Shown one piece after another: positions 1 through 7,833 of a stretch of 64,000 nt of DNA. Below the pieces are notes generated by a model that worked only from the letters and a program-made list of their open reading frames with translations, was not told where the DNA came from and ran no database searches. The translations under genes were made by a program, and so were the position numbers. The DNA lies in assembly GCF_001698225.1 (NCBI RefSeq), contig NZ_CP016594.1, forward strand, positions 1,116,001 through 1,180,000, in the 5' to 3' direction. Positions within the stretch are counted from its first letter, which is position 1. Each line of letters starts with the position of its first letter. The DNA is from Gordonia terrae. GTDB taxonomy: Bacteria; Actinomycetota; Actinomycetes; Mycobacteriales; Mycobacteriaceae.

Positions 1-626
1 CGTGACTGCGCATATTCCGACGCGATGGACAACATCGCCTGACCGAGACCGAGCAACTGCGCGGCAGTGGCCAGGGCACCCGCGTCGGCCGCGTCGGAGG
101 CATCGACCCCGGTCGCCAGTACGTCCCCGGCGGTGACCCGGGACAAGGTGCGGGTGCCGTCCACCGACGCCTCGGTGCTCTGCACCGTCGCGCGCGAGAG
201 CACGCCGGCGTGGACGAGATACACATCGGCGGAGGCGGTGTCCGCGGCCAATGGCTGGAGGGGGCCGATCGCGCATGTCGCCAGCCGGCCCTCGGCGAGG
301 TCGCTGAGCGGACCCGACACGTCGGCGTCGTGCAGCAGGATCGGCAACACGGCCACGCTCTCGACGATCGGCCCCGGGGCGCAATGGCGTCCGAGCTGTT
401 CGACGGCGACGACCATCTCCACCGCCCCGGCACTGCTGCCGCCGTGTGATTCATCGATCAGCAGTCCACTGATGCCCGCATCGGCGAGCTGCGAATAGAC
501 CTTGGCGACGGCCGCGCGGTCGCCGGCCGCCCAGGCGCGCGTGGCGGTCGGCATGTCGGCCTTGCCCAGCATCGCGTCCACCGTCGAGGCGAGGTCCGTG
601 TGGATGTCGGTGAGTCGGAAGTCCAT
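1..626 (-). CDS. Acyl-CoA dehydrogenase, small-subunit type (FadE18-like), 3' end beyond window
   Basis: Reading leftward from an ATG at 626 there are about 208 open codons running off the left edge, so only the N-terminal half is present. The protein starts MDFRLTDIHTDLASTVDAML and has the acyl-CoA dehydrogenase N-terminal layout, including LLIDESHGGSSAG and VVAVEQLGRHCAPGPI. It begins 5 bp after the stop of the upstream fadE, so the two are co-transcribed. The order enoyl-CoA hydratase - fadE - fadE matches echA13-fadE17-fadE18 (Rv1935c-Rv1933c) of M. tuberculosis as I recall it, where paired FadE proteins make alpha2beta2 dehydrogenases. I infer that this is the partner subunit. Substrate unknown; sterol side-chain or branched acyl-CoA is plausible. 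Confidence 0.8.
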   Translation of the reverse strand, partial: MDFRLTDIHTDLASTVDAMLGKADMPTATRAWAAGDRAAVAKVYSQLADAGISGLLIDESHGGSSAGAVEMVVAVEQLGRHCAPGPIVESVAVLPILLHDADVSGPLSDLAEGRLATCAIGPLQPLAADTASADVYLVHAGVLSRATVQSTEASVDGTRTLSRVTAGDVLATGVDASDAADAGALATAAQLLGLGQAMLSIASEYAQS

Positions 627-631
627 GGGTA

Positions 632-1798
632 TCAGCGATCTCCGCGGGGAAGGCCGAGCAGTCGCTCGGCGATGACGTTGCGTTGGATCTCGTTGGTGCC
701 CGCGTAGATCGGTCCGGACAGCGAGAACAGGTACCCGTCGGTCCACGCATCGTCGAGTTCGGCTGCGGGACCCTGCAGGTCGAGCGCCGTCTCGTGGGCG
801 GCGATGTCCCACTGGGACCAGAAGACCTTGTTGATCGACGACTCCATGCCGAGCGCGCCGCCGGCCGCGAGGCGGCTCACCGTCTGGTAGGTCGAAAGTT
901 CGTAGGCGCGCGACCCGATCCACGCATCCGCCACGCGCGCATCGGTGTTCGCCGTCGGCGGGACGTCATCCCGGTTCGACCGCCAGAGTTCGACGAGGCG
1001 GTCGGTGGTGGCCAGGAACCGGCCGGGTGCGCGCAGCGACAGCCCGCGCTCGTTGGCGGCGGTGCTCATCGCGACCCGCCACCCGTTGTCCACCTCGCCG
1101 ATGACACCCGACTCGCCCGGACTCGACGGATCGTCGGGGACGAAGACGTTCTCCAAGAACAGCTCTGCGAACCCGGCCTCGCCGTCGAGCTGTGCGATCG
1201 GCCGGACGGTCACGCCCTCGCTGCGCAGGTCGAACATGAAGTAGGTGAGCCCCTTGTGGCGCTGCGCCTGCTTGTCGGTGCGGAACAGGCCGAAGGCCCG
1301 ATCGGCGAAGCTCGATCGCGAACTCCAGGTCTTCTGCCCGTTGAGCAACCAGCCGCCATCGGTGCGGACGGCGGTCGACCGCAGCGACGCGAGGTCGCTG
1401 CCGGCCTCGGGTTCGCTCCAGGCCTGCCCCCAGATGTCGTCGGCGTTGGCCATCCGCGGCAGGATGCGTTCCAGCTGAGCGGGACTCGCGTGCTCGAACA
1501 GCGTGGGTGCGAGGAGAAAGATGCCGTTCTGGCTCACGCGTCCGGGCGCGCCCGACCGGTAGTACTCCTCCTCGAAGATGACCCAGTGCAGCAGGGGCGC
1601 ATCGCGGCCGCCGTACTCCTCCGGCCAGCTGACGACCGACATCCGGTCGGCGGCCATCGTCCGCTCCCACTCGCGGTGCGCCTCGAATCCCTCGGCGGTG
1701 TCCATCGACGGGAGTGGTTCGCGCGGAACATGATCGGCCAGCCAAGCGCGGACCTCGGCGCGGAAGGCGTCGGCGGCGTCGTCGAAGAGCAGGTCCAC
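632..1798 (-). CDS. Acyl-CoA dehydrogenase (FadE17-like)
   Basis: 388 aa from a GTG start, full length for an acyl-CoA dehydrogenase. It introduces the alpha-beta double bond into an acyl-CoA using FAD. Visible family marks are QAWSEPEAGSDLASL (flavin and substrate loop, about residue 140) and the C-terminal GTNEIQRNVIAERLLGLPR. The position that holds the catalytic Glu in medium-chain enzymes (IYEGT) reads IYAGT here, so the base must come from another helix, as in isovaleryl-CoA type enzymes, or from the partner subunit. The gene is separated by 1 bp from the upstream enoyl-CoA hydratase and 5 bp from the downstream second fadE. That tight packing suggests a three-gene operon making a heteromeric dehydrogenase. 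Confidence 0.88.
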   Translation of the reverse strand: MDLLFDDAADAFRAEVRAWLADHVPREPLPSMDTAEGFEAHREWERTMAADRMSVVSWPEEYGGRDAPLLHWVIFEEEYYRSGAPGRVSQNGIFLLAPTLFEHASPAQLERILPRMANADDIWGQAWSEPEAGSDLASLRSTAVRTDGGWLLNGQKTWSSRSSFADRAFGLFRTDKQAQRHKGLTYFMFDLRSEGVTVRPIAQLDGEAGFAELFLENVFVPDDPSSPGESGVIGEVDNGWRVAMSTAANERGLSLRAPGRFLATTDRLVELWRSNRDDVPPTANTDARVADAWIGSRAYELSTYQTVSRLAAGGALGMESSINKVFWSQWDIAAHETALDLQGPAAELDDAWTDGYLFSLSGPIYAGTNEIQRNVIAERLLGLPRGDR

Positions 1799-1799
1799 G

Positions 1800-2723
1800 T
1801 CAGCTCCCCGATCCCGCTGCGGTGCCGGTCGATGCCGACGCCTTCATCGACTTCGCGTCCATACCGCCGAGCGAGTCGCCGCCCGCCTCGGAATTGGCGG
1901 CGTGGGCGAAGTGGTGCCAGCCGAAGACCGAGTCCATGGAATTGCGCAGGCCCATCTGGTCTTCGCAGATGTTGACGGCCTTCTTGCTCAGGAACAGACC
2001 CTGCATCGGCATGGCGACGGCCTTCTCGGCGATCTCGTCCACCTTGGTCTCGAGCGCCTCACGGGGCACGACGTGGTTGACCATGCCCCAGTCGGCTGCC
2101 TGCGTGGCGGTGAAGCGTTCGCCGGTGAACAGGATCTCCTTCGCCCGGCGCGGGCCGAGCACGAAGGCGTGGGCGAAGTACTCGACGCCGGGAATACCCA
2201 TCCGCGCGACCGGGTCCGAGAAGAACGCGTCGTCGGAGGCGACGATGAAATCGCAGATCCACGCGAGCATGAGGCCGCCGGCGATGCACGCGCCGTGAAC
2301 CTGTGCGATGAGGGGTTTGGGGATGTCGCGCCAGCGGCGGCACATCCCCATGTAGACCTCCATCTCGCGGGCGAGACGCTGATCGGCGCCGGTCTTGTCG
2401 GTGTGGTCCCAGTGCAGGACGGCGGCGTTCTCGTAGAAGGTGTCGAAATCGCGCTCGGGCGTACCGATGTCGTGGCCCGCGGAGAAGTGCTTGCCGTTGG
2501 CCCGAAGCACGATCACCTTGACCGCGGCGTCGTCGACGGCCTTGCGGAACGCCGCGTCGAGCGAATACGTCATCACCGAGTTCTGAGCGTTGCGGTACTC
2601 CGGGCGATTCAGCGTCACATAGGCCACCGCGCCCTCGGGTCCGCCGGTCTCGTAGGCGACCGGGGAGGTGTCCGGGCCGAGATCGTCGGGTCCGAGCGGG
2701 GGTGGGATGACGGGGTCACTCAT
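1800..2723 (-). CDS. Enoyl-CoA hydratase/isomerase family protein (EchA13-like)
   Basis: 307 aa, ATG start at 2723. Crotonase fold: VAYVTLNRPEYRNAQN near the N-terminus, the oxyanion-hole segment GKHFSAGHDIG around residue 85, and VHGACIAGGLMLAWICDF around residue 145. It would hydrate or isomerise an enoyl-CoA made by the adjacent FadE pair. It is longer than a minimal crotonase (about 260 aa) and ends in a low-complexity Ser/Ala/Gly tail. It is the first gene of the leftward operon. Its promoter region carries a -10-like TAGGTT (minus strand, 2736-2741) directly next to a CAAG-nn-CTTG palindrome, which suggests control by a TetR-type lipid repressor. Assigned to the EchA13 group by operon order and length, not by search. 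Confidence 0.85.
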   Translation of the reverse strand: MSDPVIPPPLGPDDLGPDTSPVAYETGGPEGAVAYVTLNRPEYRNAQNSVMTYSLDAAFRKAVDDAAVKVIVLRANGKHFSAGHDIGTPERDFDTFYENAAVLHWDHTDKTGADQRLAREMEVYMGMCRRWRDIPKPLIAQVHGACIAGGLMLAWICDFIVASDDAFFSDPVARMGIPGVEYFAHAFVLGPRRAKEILFTGERFTATQAADWGMVNHVVPREALETKVDEIAEKAVAMPMQGLFLSKKAVNICEDQMGLRNSMDSVFGWHHFAHAANSEAGGDSLGGMDAKSMKASASTGTAAGSGS

Positions 2724-2740
2724 GCCACCGAGCCTAACCT

Positions 2741-2754
2741 AGCAAGTGCTTGGT
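2741..2754. promoter_or_regulatory. KstR2-like / TetR-type operator (AGCAAGTGCTTGGT)
   Basis: The 14-mer fits the published KstR2 consensus AnCAAGnnCTTGnT at every fixed position. It lies 18 bp before the echA13-like ATG and abuts a -10-like TAGGTT on the minus strand, a position suited to repression. The same strand also shows CTAGGTTAGGCT (2731-2742), which matches the left half of an iron (DtxR/IdeR) box, but no right half follows. Other TetR regulators of fatty-acid genes use similar CAAGC-TTG palindromes, so the regulator is not certain. Confidence 0.6.
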
Positions 2755-2782
2755 TGGTAGTCGGTGACGGCGATCGGCGGCG

Positions 2783-3095
2783 TCAGGCGTGCGGTGTGAG
2801 GCGGTAGGTCAGTTCTTGGATCCGGCCGTCGAGGAGGCGGCTGTCGACGAGATCGAGGTCGAAGTCCGTGGCCGCGCCGATCACCGGCTCGGTGCCGCTC
2901 GTGCCGCTGATCACCGGAAAGATCGTCACCCGGACGAAGTCCACGAGGCTGGCGGATGACCGTCGCGGGCATCGCGCATCAGGGTGGGCCACTCATCGAT
3001 CTCGTCGGTGGCGGTGCCCTCGGGGTCGGCCGGCATCATCTCGACGAACTCGCGGAACGTGGTGGCGCCGAGAACCATCCGATGATCTCTCTGCT
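2783..3095 (-). pseudogene. Dihydrofolate-reductase/RibD-C-like gene remnant
   Basis: Two pieces of one family protein lie in different minus-strand frames. The upstream piece (about 2960-3095) gives HRMVLGATTFREFVEMM followed by DEIDEWPTLMRD. The downstream piece (2783 to about 2960) gives LVDFVRVTIFPVISGTSG and ends with DGRIQELTYRL. In intact relatives roughly 50-60 residues separate these segments (a ...LRSHGSLSLNRALMAAG... part); here they are missing and the frame shifts near 2950-2965. The N-terminal 35-40 residues are also gone, replaced by a palindromic repeat at 3096. No intact product is possible. The family assignment is from recognisable motifs. Confidence 0.72.
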
Positions 3096-3193
3096 CCCTG
3101 AGGAGCGAGCTTGCGAGCGTCACGAAGGGTCTCGCAAACCCGGTCGCCGGACCCTTCGTGACGGCCCTCCGCAAGCTCCGGGCCTCCTCAGGG
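3096..3193. repeat. Imperfect palindromic repeat, copy 1 of a dispersed family
   Basis: Left arm from 3096 (CCCTGAGGAGCGAGCTTGCG...CACGAAGGGT) pairs with a right arm (ACCCTTCGTGACG...CTCCTCAGGG) ending at 3193, with a short insertion in the right arm. Related sequences occur at 34234-34330 and 40787-40834. It sits exactly where the N-terminus of the neighbouring DHFR-like remnant is lost. Confidence 0.75.
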
Positions 3194-3284
3194 GGCAGTT
3201 GAACGCGCCCTCCGCAAGCTCCGGGCCTCCTCAGGGGGCAGTTGAACGCGCCCTCCGCAAGCTCCGGGCCTCCTCAGGGGGCAA
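3164..3284. repeat. 43-bp tandem repeat, 2.8 copies
   Basis: Units begin at 3164, 3207 and 3250 with a GCCCTCCGCAAGCTCCGGGC core followed by CTCCTCAGGGGGCAGTTGAA. The copies are essentially identical, so the duplication is recent. The unit is the right arm of the palindromic repeat at 3096-3193 plus about 10 bp. The segment between the remnant at 3095 and the next gene at 3349 holds nothing else that I recognise. Confidence 0.88.
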
Positions 3285-3348
3285 TGGGGGTCGCTTTTCA
3301 GATTGGGGAGCAGGGTGCCGCCGGAAGTCATCGGTGGCCCGAGCGGGG

Positions 3349-3822
3349 TCAGGAGATGACGATGCTCCCGCTGCAACTCGTCGACGGGATGCTCCAGAGT
3401 GCGTTCCGGTTGACCGCGCCGAAGGTGACGTTGACGCGGCCCTTGCCGATCTGGTTGACGGGGATCACGAAGTAGTGGACGCCCTGGTAGGGCGGGTTCA
3501 CCCGCACGTTGCTGACCTTCGAACCGCGCTTGCCGGTGGCGAGATTGTGCCAGTCGAGACGGGCCGAGGACTGATACCCGCCGGGAAAGTAACTGGTGAA
3601 GTCGCTGGCGATGTAGGCGTTTCCGGCATACGTGCTGACGATGGCGCGACGCGCCAGGAACGGGACGTCGACGACGTTGGGGCTCACGCCGACGCAGTTG
3701 GACAGCGGGTATTCGCGAGTCACCGCGTTCGCATCGCCGGTGGCTGCGACCCCGAGGCCGGCGGCCGAGGTCAGTGCGATGGCGGCGGCGGCCAACCGGG
3801 TGATCGTCTTCGTGCTGGGCAT
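3349..3822 (-). CDS. Secreted protein of unknown function
   Basis: 157 aa. I chose the ATG at 3822 over the longer frame to 3867 because AAGGGAG lies 7 nt upstream and the protein then starts with a clean Sec signal: MPSTKTITR, a hydrophobic Ala/Leu stretch, then a likely cleavage after GDANA near residue 33. The mature part (about 124 aa) is rich in beta-prone segments, has two cysteines (SNCVGVSP early, TSCSGSIV at the C-terminus) that could form a disulfide, and ends at SIVIS. I do not recognise the family. It is a lone leftward gene between a repeat cluster and an IclR regulator. Confidence 0.7.
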   Translation of the reverse strand: MPSTKTITRLAAAAIALTSAAGLGVAATGDANAVTREYPLSNCVGVSPNVVDVPFLARRAIVSTYAGNAYIASDFTSYFPGGYQSSARLDWHNLATGKRGSKVSNVRVNPPYQGVHYFVIPVNQIGKGRVNVTFGAVNRNALWSIPSTSCSGSIVIS

Positions 3823-3919
3823 GTCTCGACTCCCTTGCTGGTGGCGATGATCGCGTCGCGCGATCATCGGTCAGTTTCCCGCAGAAAGCCCGATTCGTGG
3901 CGATTTCGGCGCGGCGAGT

Positions 3920-4873
3920 TCATTCGATCGGCCGATTGTCTTCTCGTCCGAGGTGGAGCGAGATCCCGTCTGCGGCCGCGCGCGTCTCCTCGCCCAGGGT
4001 GTGGAGCTCGTCGACACCGAGGGTCCTGTTCGGGCACACGACGATCGCCGCGACCACTCGCCGGGCGGCGTCGAAGACGGGTGAGCCGATCGTGACCACG
4101 GGGACACCCGTGCCGTCGGTGGCGCAGGCGTCGATCTCCTCGGGTAGATAGTCGATGACCGACAGCTCGGTGAGCAGGTCGCCGACCCGCGCACGCAGGG
4201 TGTCCGACATGGTGTCGAGGGAACTGAGGGCCTCGATCATCGCCACGTGGTCGTCGGTCATCCGCTCGATCGAATATCCGCGTTCGGCGACGACGTCGAG
4301 CACCATGCGGAGGCGGGTCCGGGTGGATTCGGCGGCCTGCGCGATCCAGCTCGAACGGGTCTCGTCCGGGTCGAACGCGATGAACTCTCGGCAGATCGGC
4401 GGACGCAATCGGATGCGGCTGCCGTTGCGCAACCAGGGATGTTGCGCGGTCTCCGGTGCGACGTGGGGCGGGAAGGCGTGCGAGGCGAGCGTCACCGCGT
4501 CCGCCGAGGTGCGGCGGGCGACGAAGGACGGTACGGCGAAACGGTCGCAGAGCTCGCGCGCCGCCGAGGTGGCCCAGCGGACGAGGTGGTCGGCGCCGTC
4601 GGCATTGCGGACGAGACCGACGAAGGCAGGTCCGACGGCGAAGGTGCCTGCCGACGGGTCGCGGATCAGCCAGCCGCACTCCACGAGCTCGGAGACGACG
4701 GCATGCGCGGTGGCGCGCGACATCGAGGTCTGACGGACGATCTCGGCCAGGGTCATCGACGGCTGCTCGGCGCCCGCGAGTAGCTCGACGATGCGGACGA
4801 CCCGGGCGGTGGGCGGTGACGCCGCACGTGCCGGTTGACGCGCGGCAGAGAAGTCACCTACGGTTTGTGTCAC
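3920..4873 (-). CDS. IclR-family transcriptional regulator
   Basis: 317 aa from a GTG start. The N-terminal winged helix-turn-helix is visible at about residues 24-75 (ARVVRIVELL ... MTLAEIVRQTSMSRATAHAVVSEL), followed by an IclR-type effector domain with SIERMTDDHVAMIEAL and GVPVVTIGSPVFDAARRVVA. It is transcribed divergently from cysD with a 50-bp intergenic region containing a perfect 16-bp palindrome, so autoregulation and control of the sulfate assimilation genes are plausible. The effector is unknown. IclR proteins usually sense small organic acids; a link to sulfur metabolism would be unusual and is inferred only from position. Confidence 0.85.
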   Translation of the reverse strand: MTQTVGDFSAARQPARAASPPTARVVRIVELLAGAEQPSMTLAEIVRQTSMSRATAHAVVSELVECGWLIRDPSAGTFAVGPAFVGLVRNADGADHLVRWATSAARELCDRFAVPSFVARRTSADAVTLASHAFPPHVAPETAQHPWLRNGSRIRLRPPICREFIAFDPDETRSSWIAQAAESTRTRLRMVLDVVAERGYSIERMTDDHVAMIEALSSLDTMSDTLRARVGDLLTELSVIDYLPEEIDACATDGTGVPVVTIGSPVFDAARRVVAAIVVCPNRTLGVDELHTLGEETRAAADGISLHLGREDNRPIE

Positions 4874-4888
4874 ATTGTCAACACTTAG

Positions 4889-4904
4889 TGTCGAATATTC
4901 GACA
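4889..4904. promoter_or_regulatory. Perfect 16-bp palindrome, candidate operator
   Basis: TGTCGAATATTCGACA is its own reverse complement. It lies 16 bp before the IclR-gene GTG and 20 bp before the cysD GTG, so one bound dimer could cover both promoters. Confidence 0.65.
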
Positions 4905-4923
4905 TGTCAAGGGGGTTGCTCCG

Positions 4924-5907
4924 GTGGCCATCACCATCGATGCCGACGGCGAACGTCGTCTGGATCGCGCCGAGTCCACAACCGATGGTCGTCCGCACCA
5001 TCGCGGGTACGAGCTCTCGCACCTCGCGGCGCTGGAGGCCGAATCGGTCCACATCTTCCGTGAGGTCGCCGCGACCTTCGAACGTCCGGTCCTGCTGTTC
5101 TCCGGCGGCAAGGACTCCGTGGTGATGTTCCATCTGGCGCGGAAGGCGTTCTGGCCGGCGCCGATCCCGTTTCCGCTCATGCACGTCGACACCGGGCACA
5201 ACTTCGACGAGGTGATCGAATACCGCGATCGCGTGGTCGCCGAGACCGGGGTCCGCCTTCTCGTCAGCTCGGTGCAAGACGACATCGATGCCGGGCGGGT
5301 CGTCGAGCAGACCGGCCCGGGTGCCAGCCGCAACCGGCTGCAGACCGCGGCGCTGTTGCGCGGGATCACCGAGAACCGTTTCGACGCCGTGTTCGGCGGG
5401 GCCCGGCGCGACGAGGAGAAGGCGCGGGCGAAGGAGCGCGTGTTCAGCTTCCGTGACGAGTTCGGCGCGTGGAATCCGCGCGAGCAGCGACCCGAGCTGT
5501 GGCGCCTCTACAACGGGCGCCACGCCAAGGGGGAGCACATCCGGGTGTTCCCGCTGTCGAACTGGACCGAGCTCGACATCTGGCAATACATCGCCGCCGA
5601 GGACATCGATCTGCCGGAGATCTACTACGCGCACCAGCGCGAGGTGATCCCGCGCGACGGCATGCTGCTCGCGAAAACCCGCTTCCTGCAGGAACTCCCG
5701 GGTGAGGAGGTGCGGACCGAGACCGTGCGGTTCCGGACCGTCGGCGACGCCACGTGCACCGGTTGTGTGCTGTCCGGCGCGGACGACGTGATGAAGGTGA
5801 TCGAGGAGATCGAGGTCACCCGGTTGACCGAGCGGGGAGCCACGCGCGCCGACGACCGGATCTCCGAGTCGGGGATGGAAGACCGCAAGAAGGAAGGCTA
5901 CTTCTGA
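4924..5907 (+). CDS. cysD: Sulfate adenylyltransferase subunit 2
   Basis: 327 aa. With CysN it adenylates sulfate to APS using ATP, the first step of assimilatory sulfate activation. The PP-loop FSGGKDSVVMFH is at about residue 59, and the protein ends with the conserved DRISESGMEDRKKEGYF. The open frame extends far upstream (to 4456) but that part overlaps the divergent regulator. The GTG at 4924 has AAGGGGG 9 nt before it and gives the expected length. Its stop overlaps the cysNC start by one base (TGATG), so the two subunits are translationally coupled. Candidate control by the palindrome at 4889-4904. Confidence 0.93.
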   Translation: MAITIDADGERRLDRAESTTDGRPHHRGYELSHLAALEAESVHIFREVAATFERPVLLFSGGKDSVVMFHLARKAFWPAPIPFPLMHVDTGHNFDEVIEYRDRVVAETGVRLLVSSVQDDIDAGRVVEQTGPGASRNRLQTAALLRGITENRFDAVFGGARRDEEKARAKERVFSFRDEFGAWNPREQRPELWRLYNGRHAKGEHIRVFPLSNWTELDIWQYIAAEDIDLPEIYYAHQREVIPRDGMLLAKTRFLQELPGEEVRTETVRFRTVGDATCTGCVLSGADDVMKVIEEIEVTRLTERGATRADDRISESGMEDRKKEGYF

Positions 5908-7769
5908 TGGGCGACCTCAACGCCGTCGGCGGCGCGACGGAGATGCTGCGTCTGGCGACCGCGGGCTCGGTGGACGACGGCAAGTCGACACTCATCGGCC
6001 GGCTGCTCTACGACTCGAAGGCGATCTTCACCGACCAGCTCGAATCGATCGAGCGCACCAGCGCCGAGCGCGGTGACGAGTACGCGAACCTCGCCCTGCT
6101 GACCGACGGGCTGCGTGCCGAACGCGAGCAGGGCATCACCATCGACGTCGCCTATCGGTACTTCGCCACGCCCAGGCGGAAGTTCATCATCGCCGACACG
6201 CCGGGTCACGTGCAGTACACGCGCAACATGGTGACCGGCGCCTCGACCGCCGACTTGGCGATGATCCTCATCGACGCGCGCAAGGGCGTACTGGAACAGA
6301 CGCGTCGGCACGCGTTCCTGTCGTCGTTGCTCGGCATCCCACATCTGACGGTCTGCGTGAACAAGATGGACCTCGTCGACTGGTCGCAGGAGCGTTTCGA
6401 CGAGATCTGTGCGGACTTCGTCGATTTCGCGACCAAGCTCAACGTCGTGGATCTCACGTTCATCCCGATGTCGGCGTTGCGCGGCGACAACGTCGTCGAG
6501 CAGTCCGCGGCGATGCCGTGGTACGAGGGGCGGCCGCTCCTCAATCACCTCGAACACGTCTACATCGCGTCCGACCGCAACCTGATCGACACCCGTCTCC
6601 CCGTCCAATACGTCATCCGGCCGCAGCGCAGCGACGGTGCCGACCATCGGGCCTACGCGGGTACGGTCGCCGGCGGGGTGCTCGCCAAGGGCGACGAGAT
6701 CGTTGTCCTGCCGAGCGGGTTCAGCACCACGATCACCGAGATCTGGGCGCCGGGAGGCCAGCCGGTCGACGAGGCCTTCGCGTCGATGGCCGTGTCCGTC
6801 GAACTCGCCGACGAGATCGACATCGTGCGCGGCGACATGCTGGCGCGGCCCAACAACCGTCCGTACGTCGGGCGCGATCTGGACGCGATGGTGTGCTGGT
6901 TCGCCGACGACGCCGAGCTCCGCCCGGGGAACAGGTATCAGCTGCTGTGTGGGACCCGGCTGACCCGAGCGCAGGTGAACGGGCTCAACTATCGCCTCGA
7001 CGTCAACTCGCTGCATCGTGACGAGGAGGCAAAGGGACTGTCGCTGAACGAGATCGGGCGCGTCGTCCTGCACACCCAGGAACCGGTGACCTTCGACTCC
7101 TACCGCCGCAACCGGGACACGGGCAGCTTCATCCTGATCGACGAGGCCACCAATCGCACCGTCGGTGCCGGGATGATCACGGCGCCGGTGAGTCACGACA
7201 GCCACGTCGTGTGGCAGGCGACGAAGGTCGACCGCGAGCACCGTCCGCACCGCGGCGCCACGATCTGGTTGACGGGACTGTCCGGCTCGGGCAAGTCGTC
7301 GCTCGCGGTCGAACTCGAGCGGCGCTTCGTCGCCGAGGGGCGTCCGGCATACCTGATGGACGGCGACAACCTGCGGCACGGGCTGAACTCGGATCTGGGC
7401 TTCTCCGACGACGACCGGCGGGAGAACATCCGCCGGACCAGTGAGGTCGCAGCGTTGTTCGCCGACTCGGGATCGGTGGCGATCGTCTCGCTCATCAGCC
7501 CCTTCGCCGAAGAACGGCAGCGGGCCCGCGAGATCCACGCCGAGCGCGGGTTGCCGTTCTACGAGATCTTCGTCGACACCCCGCTCGCGGAATGCGAGCG
7601 ACGCGACCCGAAGGGGCTCTACGACCGCGCCCGCCGGGGGGAGATCAGTCAGTTCACCGGCATCGACTCGCCCTACGAGCGGCCGTCGAGTCCGGATCTC
7701 CTCATCACGCCCGACGACGGTCCGCCGTCCGAGGTCGCCGACCTCGTCTTCCGTAACCTGGGTCTGTGA
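5907..7769 (+). CDS. cysNC: Bifunctional sulfate adenylyltransferase GTPase subunit / APS kinase
   Basis: 620 aa fusion. Residues 1 to about 430 are the CysN GTPase: P-loop GSVDDGKST at 20-28, DTPGH at 97-101, NKMD at 152-155, then two beta-barrel domains. Residues from about 445 are APS kinase (CysC): P-loop GLSGSGKSS at about 457, then MDGDNLRHGLN, and FVDTPLAECERRDPKGLY. GTP hydrolysis drives APS formation by CysD, and the kinase domain makes PAPS. The fused arrangement is the one found in mycobacteria (Rv1286). It starts in a TGATG overlap with cysD. Ends at LVFRNLGL. Confidence 0.95.
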   Translation: MGDLNAVGGATEMLRLATAGSVDDGKSTLIGRLLYDSKAIFTDQLESIERTSAERGDEYANLALLTDGLRAEREQGITIDVAYRYFATPRRKFIIADTPGHVQYTRNMVTGASTADLAMILIDARKGVLEQTRRHAFLSSLLGIPHLTVCVNKMDLVDWSQERFDEICADFVDFATKLNVVDLTFIPMSALRGDNVVEQSAAMPWYEGRPLLNHLEHVYIASDRNLIDTRLPVQYVIRPQRSDGADHRAYAGTVAGGVLAKGDEIVVLPSGFSTTITEIWAPGGQPVDEAFASMAVSVELADEIDIVRGDMLARPNNRPYVGRDLDAMVCWFADDAELRPGNRYQLLCGTRLTRAQVNGLNYRLDVNSLHRDEEAKGLSLNEIGRVVLHTQEPVTFDSYRRNRDTGSFILIDEATNRTVGAGMITAPVSHDSHVVWQATKVDREHRPHRGATIWLTGLSGSGKSSLAVELERRFVAEGRPAYLMDGDNLRHGLNSDLGFSDDDRRENIRRTSEVAALFADSGSVAIVSLISPFAEERQRAREIHAERGLPFYEIFVDTPLAECERRDPKGLYDRARRGEISQFTGIDSPYERPSSPDLLITPDDGPPSEVADLVFRNLGL

Positions 7770-7833
7770 GTGCGCTCTGCCACCCGGCGCCGAGCCCTGC
7801 CGCGCCACCGGTATCCCGACCGAGAGGAACCCC

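Noticed and set aside
3164..3284. CRISPR array at the 43-bp repeats
   Set aside because: Contiguous units without spacers; they are copies of a palindrome arm.
4456..4923. N-terminal extension of cysD
   Set aside because: Overlaps the divergent IclR gene, is Arg-rich and unlike CysD; the GTG at 4924 has a Shine-Dalgarno and gives the family length.
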